From Syntrophaceae bacterium (GTDB lineage Bacteria > Desulfobacterota > SM23-61), in contig JACAEW010000110.1 in NCBI GenBank assembly GCA_013388675.1, positions 1 through 36,213 of the forward strand: a stretch of DNA of 36,213 bases, read 5' to 3'. This document shows, piece after piece, positions 9,378-18,148 of this stretch. Position 1 is the stretch's first letter. Every line of letters starts with the position of its first letter. The notes below the pieces were generated by a model. It was not told where the DNA came from. It saw only the letters and a list, made by a program, of their open reading frames with translations, and ran no database searches. A program made the translations under genes and the position numbers.

Positions 9378-9635
9378 TCATGCCCTATGCGCTTTCACAA
9401 ATTCCGCCAGGGCATTCACCGACCGGAAAACCTTCTTCCCCACCTCGGAATCGGGGATGAAAACTCCGTAGGTCTTTTCCAGAGCCACAACCAGCTCCAG
9501 GGCGTCGATCGAATCGAGCCCCAGGCCCTCGCCGAAGAGGGGGGAGTCATCCTCGATATCCCCCGGAGTCACATCCTCCAGCTTCAGGGTGCTAATGATC
9601 AAATTCTTGAGCTCTAGAACCAAATCTTCAGCCAT
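9378..9635 (-). CDS. Acyl carrier protein
   Basis: 85 aa acidic protein with phosphopantetheine site GLDSIDALELVVALE. Confidence 0.92.
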   Translation of the reverse strand: MAEDLVLELKNLIISTLKLEDVTPGDIEDDSPLFGEGLGLDSIDALELVVALEKTYGVFIPDSEVGKKVFRSVNALAEFVKAHRA

Positions 9636-9736
9636 TCAAGGTCCTTTCCAAAAAGAGCGATCAGCTTTCAGCAATCAGCCCAAAATGATTCTTTATTCTG
9701 GGCAAAATCTAATAAGTGACCGCTGCTCGATTTATC

Positions 9737-10477
9737 TTATACCATTCCCCCATCCACGCATATGACCTGCCCGGTAATGTAAGAGGCCTCTTCGGAAGCC
9801 AGAAAAAGGACCAGGGAGGCCACCTCTTCCGGTCTGCCGAACCGTTTCATGGGAATAAGACCCAAAAATTCCTTTCTCACTTTGTCGTCCAATTTTTCGA
9901 TCATTTCCGTCTGAATGATTCCGGGAGAGACCGCATTGACTAGAATTCCGAAGGGAGCCACTTCCCGGGCCAGGGATTTGGTCAGGCTGATGACCCCGCC
10001 TTTCGAGGCTGAATAATTGGTTTGCCCCGCCCTTCCGGTGATGGCGCTGGGCGATACCATATTGATGATCCTTCCCCTTCTTTTCGCGATCATAGGACGG
10101 AGTGCCGCCCGGCAGCAATAAAAAGTGCCCCTGAGGTTGGTTTCGATGACCCGGTCCCAGTCCTTATCCGACATGAGCATCAAATAAGTATCCCGAAGAA
10201 CTCCGGCGTTGTTCACCAGCACATCCAGGCGACCGAAGCGGTCGAGCATCTCCTTAAACATACGGTCCACATCCTCTTTCAGGCTGATATCCGCCTTCCA
10301 GGCTATGGCTTTTCCTCCGGCTTCCTGACTCTCCCTTTCCACCTGCCGAGCGGCCTCCTCGTCATGGCCGAAATTCACAACCACCCGGGCCCCCATGCGA
10401 CTGAAGGCCCGGGAGATGGCCCGCCCGATTCCCTTGGAACCGCCGGTGACCAGAACCACCCGTTCATGGAAGTCCAT
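9737..10477 (-). CDS. fabG: 3-oxoacyl-ACP reductase (FabG-type SDR)
   Basis: TGGSKGIG, NNAG, YSASKGG active site, ITGQVICVDGGMV C-terminus. Confidence 0.9.
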   Translation of the reverse strand: MDFHERVVLVTGGSKGIGRAISRAFSRMGARVVVNFGHDEEAARQVERESQEAGGKAIAWKADISLKEDVDRMFKEMLDRFGRLDVLVNNAGVLRDTYLMLMSDKDWDRVIETNLRGTFYCCRAALRPMIAKRRGRIINMVSPSAITGRAGQTNYSASKGGVISLTKSLAREVAPFGILVNAVSPGIIQTEMIEKLDDKVRKEFLGLIPMKRFGRPEEVASLVLFLASEEASYITGQVICVDGGMV

Positions 10478-10663
10478 CGATCACTCCAAGCCTAAAAATG
10501 CGGAATTCGAAATGCGGAATGCGGAATTGAAAACCGCCCCATTTACCCGATGAACCCTGATCTCCAAATTCCCAACGCCATTCATGTTACGCCATCATGT
10601 TGATATTTTTTTACATTTGAGATTTCCATGCTTGGGTTTATTCGCGTTTGCGTTCCCGATCCT

Positions 10664-11599
10664 TTATTCCGCATTCCGCATTCCGAGTTCCGCATTCGAA
10701 AGTCCCTCTTTCAGGATCTCTTCTGCCGTGATCGCCTTGGCCCTGCGATTGACCCACCTGACCATCTGGGTAAGCACATTCCCCGGTCCAACTTCCACAA
10801 AAGTATCGATCCCATGATCGACCATCCGGAGCAAGACTCGATGCCAATGATTGGGCCGGGAGAACTGGATACTCAACTCTTCTTTGATTTCCTCCGGGGT
10901 TCTCAAAAGCTCCCCTGTCAGGTAACTAAGGACCGGAATTTGAGGAACGGTAACTTCCCATCCCTGAATCGCCTGAGCAAAAGCCTGCGAGGCCCTTTCC
11001 ATCAATGGGGTATGGATGGCCCAGCCGATGGGCAGCCGCTTGACCAGCAACGCCCCCCGCTCGATGCAGAGCCGGATCGCCTTCTCCACGCCTTCTTCCT
11101 GCCCCGAGATGACCAACTGCTGGGTGTTGTTAACCGAAGCCAAGTAAACTTGGGACGCCTCTCGGCAGGCTTGCTGGACTTCCTTCACCGAAAGGCCGAT
11201 GACCGCTGCCATGGCCCCCTTCTGCCTGAGCCCTTCCTCGGACATTTTTTCCGCGGCGATGATCACCCCTTCCAGACCCTGATCGAAGGTGAGCGATTCG
11301 GCGGCCACCAGGGCGGAAAAAATTCCCAGGCTGAAGCCGCTGGCCATTTGGGGTACAAAGCTCAACCTCTTGAGGATGGAGGCATAGGCACAGTTGGTTA
11401 CATGGACGGCCACCTGGGCATTGAAATCGAGGGAGAGCTCTTCCTCCGGACCTCGAAGACAGAGTTCCAGCAGGTCAAAGTCCAGAGCCTGGCTGGCTCG
11501 CTGAAAGCTCTCCAAGGCTTCCGGGTAGGAGGCCAGCTCTTGAACCATGCCGACCCGTTGAGACCCTTGGCCCGGAAAGAGGAACGCGACATCAGGCAT
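10664..11599 (-). CDS. fabD: ACP S-malonyltransferase (FabD family)
   Basis: FLFPGQGSQRVGM, GFSLGIFSAL nucleophile, VEVGPGNVLTQMVRW; C-terminal NAELGMRNAE is encoded by an intergenic repeat. Confidence 0.9.
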   Translation of the reverse strand: MPDVAFLFPGQGSQRVGMVQELASYPEALESFQRASQALDFDLLELCLRGPEEELSLDFNAQVAVHVTNCAYASILKRLSFVPQMASGFSLGIFSALVAAESLTFDQGLEGVIIAAEKMSEEGLRQKGAMAAVIGLSVKEVQQACREASQVYLASVNNTQQLVISGQEEGVEKAIRLCIERGALLVKRLPIGWAIHTPLMERASQAFAQAIQGWEVTVPQIPVLSYLTGELLRTPEEIKEELSIQFSRPNHWHRVLLRMVDHGIDTFVEVGPGNVLTQMVRWVNRRAKAITAEEILKEGLSNAELGMRNAE

Positions 11600-12992
11600 G
11601 GGGTTCTCCGGTTGATATCGTCCGTCCGCGCAGGATCTTCATGTGTTCCCACAGAGGGCCTTTAACCCCGAATTTGCGCAGCTTGGACTGGAGGCGGAGG
11701 GAGACATTGATGCTCAGACCCGGAAAAATCCAGTTGGGGGAAAGAGAAGAGCGATGGCGGACAATATCCACCAGGCGGTCCCGCACCGCCGGCGCGATGT
11801 AGAACACGGGGTCGAGGAAGTCGGTGTCCGGCGACAGAAGGCCTTCGGCTTCGGCCTGGCGGGCCAGGCCGGTGCCGGGGAAAATCCGGAGGCCCACCAT
11901 GGCGATCACCGCCGTTGGAGCAATCTCCTCCATGAGCCGAAAAGTTTCCTCCAGGGTTTCATCCGTATCTCCGGGCGCTCCCAGGGAGAGACTGTGACAG
12001 ACTTCCAACCCCGCCTCGCGGGCGTAAAGGCTGCCTCGGCGGATGTCCTCCGGGGTGAAGTTCTTTCCCAATCGGGCCAGTACCGGCGGAGAGCCGGAAT
12101 CCGTGCCGAATTCCACCCCCGTGCACCCGGCCTGTTTCATGACCTTTGCGAGGGAGCGGCTGAAAAAAGCCGGGTTTGCATAACAGCTCCACTGAAGAGA
12201 GAGCCCTCTTTCGATGAAAGCTTCACAGACAGCTCGCGCATGGCTCTCCGGAAAATTGAAAATATTGTCCACGATGAAAATATTCCGCACACCCTGGTGG
12301 AGCAAGGCTTCAGCTTCATCGGCCACCCTCCGGGGTGAACGAAGCCGGACCGCCGTTCCTTCGATCAGAGGATAGGTACAATAGATGCAGGAAAAGGGGC
12401 ACCCTCTCTTGGTCTGGAGGTTGCCCATGCCTCCCTTGGCAAAATAGGCCTTCAGGTCCATGCACGTCCAATCCGGAGAGGAAAGGGAATCAAGGTTTTG
12501 AACCCAGGAAGGGCCGGACAATTCTTTGCTTTCCCTGGAGATGAATCCCTCGATCCGGGGAAAAGATGAATCCAACATCCCGCTCAGAACTTTGGGAAAA
12601 GCCTCTTCTCCCTCCCCCGCGATCCCCCCGTCCGCCTCCAGGAAGCTCAGGATCCTCTCCGGCATGAGGGTAAAACCCGATCCGCCCAAAAAAATGGGAG
12701 AGGAAGAAAATCGCCGGCATCGTTCGATTACCTTTTTAAAGAAAGGAAGGTAAGAAACGGATTCCGGATAAGCAACGTTGTCGATGTTGCGGAGGGAAAG
12801 GCCGATTGCCTGGGGAGCAAACCTGGAGATTGCGCTTTCGAGCGCCTGCTCCACGTCCTCTTCAAAACAAAGGTCCAGACAACAAACCTCTTGGCCGCAC
12901 GATTTCAGGGCTGAAGAAAGAAAAGCCAAACCCAGGGGGGCGACGGGGTCCGGCAGCATTTCGATATTGGGAGAGATGAGGAGAACGCGCAT
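11592..12992 (-). CDS. Radical SAM protein with N-terminal B12-binding-like domain
   Basis: MRVLLISPNIEMLPDPVAPLGLAFLSSALKSCG (cobalamin-binding fold start) and CPFSCIYC (CX3CX2C); 8-nt overlap with fabD start. Confidence 0.88.
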   Translation of the reverse strand: MRVLLISPNIEMLPDPVAPLGLAFLSSALKSCGQEVCCLDLCFEEDVEQALESAISRFAPQAIGLSLRNIDNVAYPESVSYLPFFKKVIERCRRFSSSPIFLGGSGFTLMPERILSFLEADGGIAGEGEEAFPKVLSGMLDSSFPRIEGFISRESKELSGPSWVQNLDSLSSPDWTCMDLKAYFAKGGMGNLQTKRGCPFSCIYCTYPLIEGTAVRLRSPRRVADEAEALLHQGVRNIFIVDNIFNFPESHARAVCEAFIERGLSLQWSCYANPAFFSRSLAKVMKQAGCTGVEFGTDSGSPPVLARLGKNFTPEDIRRGSLYAREAGLEVCHSLSLGAPGDTDETLEETFRLMEEIAPTAVIAMVGLRIFPGTGLARQAEAEGLLSPDTDFLDPVFYIAPAVRDRLVDIVRHRSSLSPNWIFPGLSINVSLRLQSKLRKFGVKGPLWEHMKILRGRTISTGEPHA

Positions 12993-13297
12993 AAAGAAGC
13001 TTTCAGCAATCAGCTATTAGCAAAAATCCTTTTTCTCTCTTTTTCTATTTTTTTCGCTGACTGCTGATAGCTGATACCTTTTTTTCTCAAAATAACACAG
13101 GAAAACCACCTCGTCAAAAGGGATTTGGCCGGGCCTTGTTGCCGGGAGCTTTTCCCGTGAGGAAAAACAGGCAGCGGTCCGGTTTGGGTCCGAAGTATTT
13201 TCGGCTTGACTTTGCCGGATAGGGAATACATCATCGGGAATCAAAGAACCGGGACTCCAACGCCCCAGGAACCGCGATAAATTAGAGGGGAAAAAGA

Positions 13298-14719
13298 ATG
13301 TTTGAGAGGAAAAAAGAGGAAAATGCAAAAAATTTGACCCTTTTGTTCAATCCCCGCTCGATTGCCATCGTTGGGGCCTCGGATGATCTAACCCGCATCG
13401 GCGGATTGCCCATCAAGTTTCTTCGCCAGCACAAGTATCCGGGAAAGATATTCCCAGTCAACCCCAAGTACCGGGAAATCGCCGCTCTTCGCTGCTATCC
13501 CACCCTGAAGGATATACCCGAGCCCTTGGACCTGGCGCTGATCGGAATCCCCCGGGCTCTGGTTTTCCAGGCCCTGAGAGATTGCGCAGAAAAAAAGGTG
13601 CCTTTTGTCATCCTTTTCAGCGCAGGCTATGCGGAGATGGGGGAAGGGGGAAGAAAGGAGCAGGAGGAACTTCGACGATTTGTCCGGAGTGTTGGAATTC
13701 GGATGGTAGGCCCCAACTGCATCGGGATCGTCAATACCCATGATCGAGTGGCCACTTCCTTTACCAGCGGACTGGAAATCGACTCCCTGCTTCCGGGGGC
13801 GATCGGGCTGATCACCCAAAGCGGAGGGGTGGGGAACTGCATCCTCACCCGGACCTACGACCGGTCCATCGGACTGAGTTATTTTATTTCCTCCGGAAAC
13901 GAGCTGGACCTGGAAATTTCGGATTTTTTGGAATTTTTACTGGAAGACGAGAAGACGAAGTCCATTGCCCTGCTTCTGGAGGACCTGAAGGACCCTCATA
14001 AATTCAGCCAGGTTGCAGCGCGGGCCTGGCAAGCAGGTAAGCCGATCGTAGCCTTGAAAGTCGGGCGATCGGAAAAAGGTCGGCAGGCGGCCGCTTCCCA
14101 CACCGGGGCCATGTCCGGGTCGGATTCTCTCTATGAGGCGCTCTTCCGCCAAAGGGGGATTAGCCGGGTTTTCGATGTGGATGAGCTCTTCGAAGTGGCT
14201 CACCTATTTGCTTCCTACGCTCCCCCTGCAGGAAACCGCCTGGCAATTCTCACAACTTCAGGAGGAAGCGGCGCCCTGCTGGCTGACCTTGCTTCGGATC
14301 ATCATCTTTCCATGCCCGTCCCATCACCTCGGACCCTGGAGCAACTGCACGACGTGGTTCCGGCCGTGGCCCCCATCGCCAATCCCATGGACATCACCAC
14401 TCAGTTCATGAACGACCCGGAGGTCATCGCCCGATATATAACGACATTTGCGGAGGATGAAAATTTCGACATTTTGTTGATGAACTTCACCGTCTCCACC
14501 TCCGACCGAACCCTGAAAGTGGCGGATAAAATTGCCGCCATCCATCCAACTCTTCCCAAACCTTTGATTTTCTGCTGGCCCGTGGGAAACATGGCCCGCA
14601 CTGGCTTCGCCGGTCTGGAAAAGGCGGGTATTCCTCTCTTCTTCCACCCGGCCCGCTGCCTTTCGGCCTTAGGTCATTTCATTCGTTACGGCGTGCACCG
14701 GAATAAGCCACGGCGGTGA
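13298..14719 (+). CDS. Acyl-CoA synthetase (NDP-forming), CoA-binding and ligase-CoA domains, alpha-type
   Basis: LFNPRSIAIVGASDDLTRIGG, VGPNCIGIVNT, ITQSGGVGN, KVGRSEKGRQAAASHTGAMSG. Confidence 0.88.
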   Translation: MFERKKEENAKNLTLLFNPRSIAIVGASDDLTRIGGLPIKFLRQHKYPGKIFPVNPKYREIAALRCYPTLKDIPEPLDLALIGIPRALVFQALRDCAEKKVPFVILFSAGYAEMGEGGRKEQEELRRFVRSVGIRMVGPNCIGIVNTHDRVATSFTSGLEIDSLLPGAIGLITQSGGVGNCILTRTYDRSIGLSYFISSGNELDLEISDFLEFLLEDEKTKSIALLLEDLKDPHKFSQVAARAWQAGKPIVALKVGRSEKGRQAAASHTGAMSGSDSLYEALFRQRGISRVFDVDELFEVAHLFASYAPPAGNRLAILTTSGGSGALLADLASDHHLSMPVPSPRTLEQLHDVVPAVAPIANPMDITTQFMNDPEVIARYITTFAEDENFDILLMNFTVSTSDRTLKVADKIAAIHPTLPKPLIFCWPVGNMARTGFAGLEKAGIPLFFHPARCLSALGHFIRYGVHRNKPRR

Positions 14720-15384
14720 ATATGAAACAGGAAATCGACAAGGCGATGGCCGACTACTACGCTCGGCGGGCGTCAGAATACGAGCGGGTGTACCAGAAGC
14801 CGGAGCGGCAGGCCGATCTCAGAAGACTCGCCGATTTGCTGAGTTCCGCATTTGCCGGGCAGGACGTTTTGGAGGTGGCGTGCGGTACGGGGTACTGGAC
14901 GCAGTTCATTGCCAAGTCGGCAAGAAGCATCGTGGCTACGGATATCAACCCGGAGGTGCTGGACATCGCCCGCCGGAAGGATTACGGACCGTGTTGGGTT
15001 ACGTTTCTGGAATCGAGCGCCTATTCGTTGGCAGGGGTTGAAGCCGGCTGCTCCGCCGGATTCCACGGGTTCTGGTGGTCGCACATCCCCGTCCAGAAAA
15101 TTGGCGCATTTATCACCTGCTTCCACGCGGCTTTGTCAAAGGATGCGATGGTTGTCATGATCGACAACGCTTATGTAGAAGGTAGCAGCACGCCCATTTC
15201 ACGGAGAGACGAAAACGGGAACACTTATCAGATCAGACAACTGCAGGACGGAACGAAACACGAGGTCTTGAAAAATTTCCCTTCGTCGTTGGGTCTGCGC
15301 ACCATCTTGAAGCCCCATGCCAATGATGTCCGGGTAACGCCATTCGACTATTACTGGATGGTTCGGTACAGAACGAAGCGATAG
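14716..15384 (+). CDS. SAM-dependent class I methyltransferase
   Basis: YYARRASEYERVY; VLEVACGTGYWTQF; VATDINPEVLDIAR; GTG start overlapping upstream stop (or ATG at 14722). Confidence 0.85.
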   Translation: MNMKQEIDKAMADYYARRASEYERVYQKPERQADLRRLADLLSSAFAGQDVLEVACGTGYWTQFIAKSARSIVATDINPEVLDIARRKDYGPCWVTFLESSAYSLAGVEAGCSAGFHGFWWSHIPVQKIGAFITCFHAALSKDAMVVMIDNAYVEGSSTPISRRDENGNTYQIRQLQDGTKHEVLKNFPSSLGLRTILKPHANDVRVTPFDYYWMVRYRTKR

Positions 15385-15511
15385 GCGCACCGATCCAATA
15401 ATGGGGCCCCTGCCGGGATGGGCCAACATAACAAGGAGCATCGGCCCCCCCACGAGACTGGTCAAATCGGCCAGAGCGAGGTGAAGAAGCCGAATCGTCG
15501 GGGGAACCCTG

Positions 15512-16285
15512 CTATGCGCTCAGGGGGCGGGAAATCACTTCCTTTACGACGGGAACCTTCTGAGCCTGGCCGAGGATCACTCTTTTTATCTCCTGACCGG
15601 GAAGATTGAGGAGAGCCTGCCCCAATTTGCGGCCCCTTTCCAGTTCGTAGGGCGAGTCGATTTTGTTGATATAAGGAATCCCTCGAGCCTTTTCCGGGCA
15701 TTTCTCTAGGGTTGCCGCCAGGAGGCGGGCAATCATTTCTTCATCTAGAATGGTTCCTTCGGGCTTCTGGAGGATTTCCATGGCCCCTCTCCAACGAAAT
15801 ACGTGATTTTCATCCAGCGTGCATCCCAGGGCGTCGATTCCTACGACCGGCACCAGAAGAGTGGTATTCAGGGGGACCACCGGTTCTCCCTCTCTCGGCG
15901 CTTTTAGGGAATAACCCTTGGCTCCATCCGCTTCCGCAAGGATGCAGGTTACGCCCGGAATCTTTTCAATTTCCTCAATCCACGCGGGGGGAATCCCGTC
16001 CAATTTCCCATTCTCCAACCTTGCCCGGGCCACGAGTAGGCAGGGGGAAGAGGGGAGATGACCCAGGATCCACTCTCGCAGCGTTGAAAAGTCCCGGGAA
16101 ACAAAGGAAAGAAAATCCGCGGAAGGTTGGGGCTCCCAGATTTTTGTGGTCGTAGTAAGGATTACGCCCCGCTGGCGTTCAGCCATTTCCCGTCCCCAGG
16201 AAAACATCAAAGTGGTTTTCCCACCTCCGCCCACCAGGCTGATGATTTCCGGGTCTTTCAGTTGAAAAGCGTCCGCTAAAGTCAA
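15512..16285 (-). CDS. yqeC: Selenium-dependent molybdenum hydroxylase accessory protein YqeC
   Basis: ISLVGGGGKTTLMFSWGREMAERQRGVILTTTTKIWEPQ; ILAEADGAKGYSLKAPREGEPVVP. Confidence 0.87.
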   Translation of the reverse strand: MTLADAFQLKDPEIISLVGGGGKTTLMFSWGREMAERQRGVILTTTTKIWEPQPSADFLSFVSRDFSTLREWILGHLPSSPCLLVARARLENGKLDGIPPAWIEEIEKIPGVTCILAEADGAKGYSLKAPREGEPVVPLNTTLLVPVVGIDALGCTLDENHVFRWRGAMEILQKPEGTILDEEMIARLLAATLEKCPEKARGIPYINKIDSPYELERGRKLGQALLNLPGQEIKRVILGQAQKVPVVKEVISRPLSA

Positions 16286-16896
16286 ACGGGTTCCTCGGGT
16301 ATTTTGCCCATGAAATTTTGGTACTGTTCAGGAGTGTCGAGGTCGTGGATAATGGATTCGCTTTCCAATTCAACCAGAAAGACTTCCTGCGGGACCCTTT
16401 CCAGTACCTCCCGGAATCCCCGATCCCCTTCGATTCGGAATGCTTCGCATCGATGCTTCACGCTGAAGAGGGCCGGGTGGCCCCTCCTTCCCTTGTAAGC
16501 GGGGAGGAAAATCGTTTTTCCGGGAAAGCGGTTCCGGAACTCCCGGATGAGGGAGTTGTAAACCCTCGGCTCGATCCCGGGCTGGTCCGCCAATACGATG
16601 AAAAAAGCTTCGGATCGGTCGTCAAGAGCCTGCAAACCCCTTTGGATGGAGGTAATCATTCCCTTCGGGTAATCAGGGTTTAAAACCACTTTGAGCCGGG
16701 AGGTATCGATCGTTTCCCGAATCCTCTCGGCCTCGTGGCCCAGCACAAGGATGACTTCATCCACCTCCGTTTTATGAATTCCATCCAGGATGTGCTGCAG
16801 AAGGGGTTTTCCGCCCACGTCGAGCAGTTGCTTGGTCCTGCCCATTCGCTTGGATTCACCGGCAGCGAGAACGATGGCCGAAAAAAACATGTTCAT
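16282..16896 (-). CDS. mocA: Molybdenum cofactor cytidylyltransferase-like NTP transferase (MocA family)
   Basis: SAIVLAAGESKRMGRTKQLLDVGGKPLLQHILDGI; 4-nt overlaps with both neighbours. Confidence 0.85.
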   Translation of the reverse strand: MNMFFSAIVLAAGESKRMGRTKQLLDVGGKPLLQHILDGIHKTEVDEVILVLGHEAERIRETIDTSRLKVVLNPDYPKGMITSIQRGLQALDDRSEAFFIVLADQPGIEPRVYNSLIREFRNRFPGKTIFLPAYKGRRGHPALFSVKHRCEAFRIEGDRGFREVLERVPQEVFLVELESESIIHDLDTPEQYQNFMGKIPEEPV

Positions 16897-17792
16897 TCTT
16901 TCAAATCGGGTAGATCGAACTCTTTCCGCGGCTTGCTTGCCTTCTCCGATTCAGGCAGACAGGAATATGCCTTTCCCTTCCCGGTCTTTCTTCTCTTCTG
17001 GATCATCTCGGCCACAATGGCCACGGCAATCTCCTCCGGAGTAAGAGCGCCGATGTCCAGCCCGATGGGGGCATGAACAGCCTCCAATTTTTCCCGGGAA
17101 ATTCCTTTGGCCACCAGGCTTTCATAAACCGTCTGAATCTTCCTTCGGCTGCCGATCATCCCGATGTAGCGGGCCTTTGTTCCCACGGCCCATTCTAAGA
17201 CTTCCTGGTCGTAGGCATGTCCGCGGGTGACGATGACCACGTAGCTGGACGGATTGACCTTTAATTTCGGAAAGGCAAGGAAAAATTCCTCGGCCAGAAC
17301 CTCATTCGCCTCGGGGAATCTCTCCGGGTTGGCAAACTGGGGGCGATCGTCGATGACCGAGACCTCGAATCCCACCATCTTGGCCATCTTAACCACGAAA
17401 AGAGAGATATGCCCTCCTCCGAAGACAAAGACCCGTTCCGCGGGAAGAATCGGTTCGATGTAGATATCCATGACCCCTCCGCAGATCATTCCGCCTTCTT
17501 CGGCTTGCTTTCCGGTCAGGTCAAAATGGATGGTTCGCGGCTTCTGTTCCTTGATAATATTCATGGCCGCTTGCCAAACCTCGGCTTCCAGACAGCCTCC
17601 CCCGATGGTCCCCAGGAGGGTCCCGTCTTCGCGGATGAGCATCTTGGCTCCCACCTCGCGCGGGGTCGAACCCTTGGTTCCTATGATCGTCGCCAGAGCC
17701 CCCTTTTTCCCCTCCGATTTCAGTTTTTGGACCTCATCGAATAGGTCCCCCATGGCAAGCCTCCAGAATAATATTCTAATCCCCATCTTCAC
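16893..17792 (-). CDS. XdhC/CoxI-family molybdenum enzyme maturation protein
   Basis: ALATIIGTKGSTPREVGAKMLIREDGTLLGTIGGGCLEAEV; FGGGHIS; APIGLDIGALTPEEIAVAIVAEMI; likely true start at 17753 (MGDLFDEV). Confidence 0.88.
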   Translation of the reverse strand: MKMGIRILFWRLAMGDLFDEVQKLKSEGKKGALATIIGTKGSTPREVGAKMLIREDGTLLGTIGGGCLEAEVWQAAMNIIKEQKPRTIHFDLTGKQAEEGGMICGGVMDIYIEPILPAERVFVFGGGHISLFVVKMAKMVGFEVSVIDDRPQFANPERFPEANEVLAEEFFLAFPKLKVNPSSYVVIVTRGHAYDQEVLEWAVGTKARYIGMIGSRRKIQTVYESLVAKGISREKLEAVHAPIGLDIGALTPEEIAVAIVAEMIQKRRKTGKGKAYSCLPESEKASKPRKEFDLPDLKE

Positions 17793-17862
17793 GGTCCGTG
17801 GAAAAACACGGGCCTCTCATCACTTCCCAGCGCCGATAAGCCGTATCTTGAAATCCATTGTT

Positions 17863-18115
17863 GGGCTTTGTTCGAAAAGTACATGATCAATGAATTTTAG
17901 GGAATCCTTCGTCAATGGCCAAAGTCTCGCCCCGCAGCCGGGATTTTCCTTAAGATCCCGGTCCTGCCGGAAATCCCCCCTGCCCCCCTTTTATCAAAGG
18001 GGGGGTGGGGGGGGATTTCAGAGAGGCGTTGACCAAACAAGATTTCTTGCCCCATTTCAGGCTTTCTTTTTTTGAACGCCCGGGCGATGAATCAAGTACT
18101 TTTCGAACAAAACCC
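17863..18115. repeat. MITE-like element with 25-bp imperfect terminal inverted repeats and internal poly-C/poly-G palindrome
   Basis: GGGCTTTGTTCGAAAAGTACATGAT (17863-17887) vs reverse complement of 18091-18115 GGGTTTTGTTCGAAAAGTACTTGAT: 23/25 identical; internal AAATCCCCCCTGCCCCCC...GGGGGGGTGGGGGGGGATTT. Confidence 0.75.
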
Positions 18116-18148
18116 TTTATTCACAATACCGTCCCCGAATCCCTCTCT

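Noticed and set aside
10496-10701. Possible CRISPR from short ATTCCG repeats
   Set aside because: Repeat unit is a simple 7-mer iteration without unique spacers; it is a dispersed intergenic repeat
10628-11665. 345 aa plus-strand ORF opposite fabD
   Set aside because: Starts in a repeat and is antisense to FabD; no family resemblance
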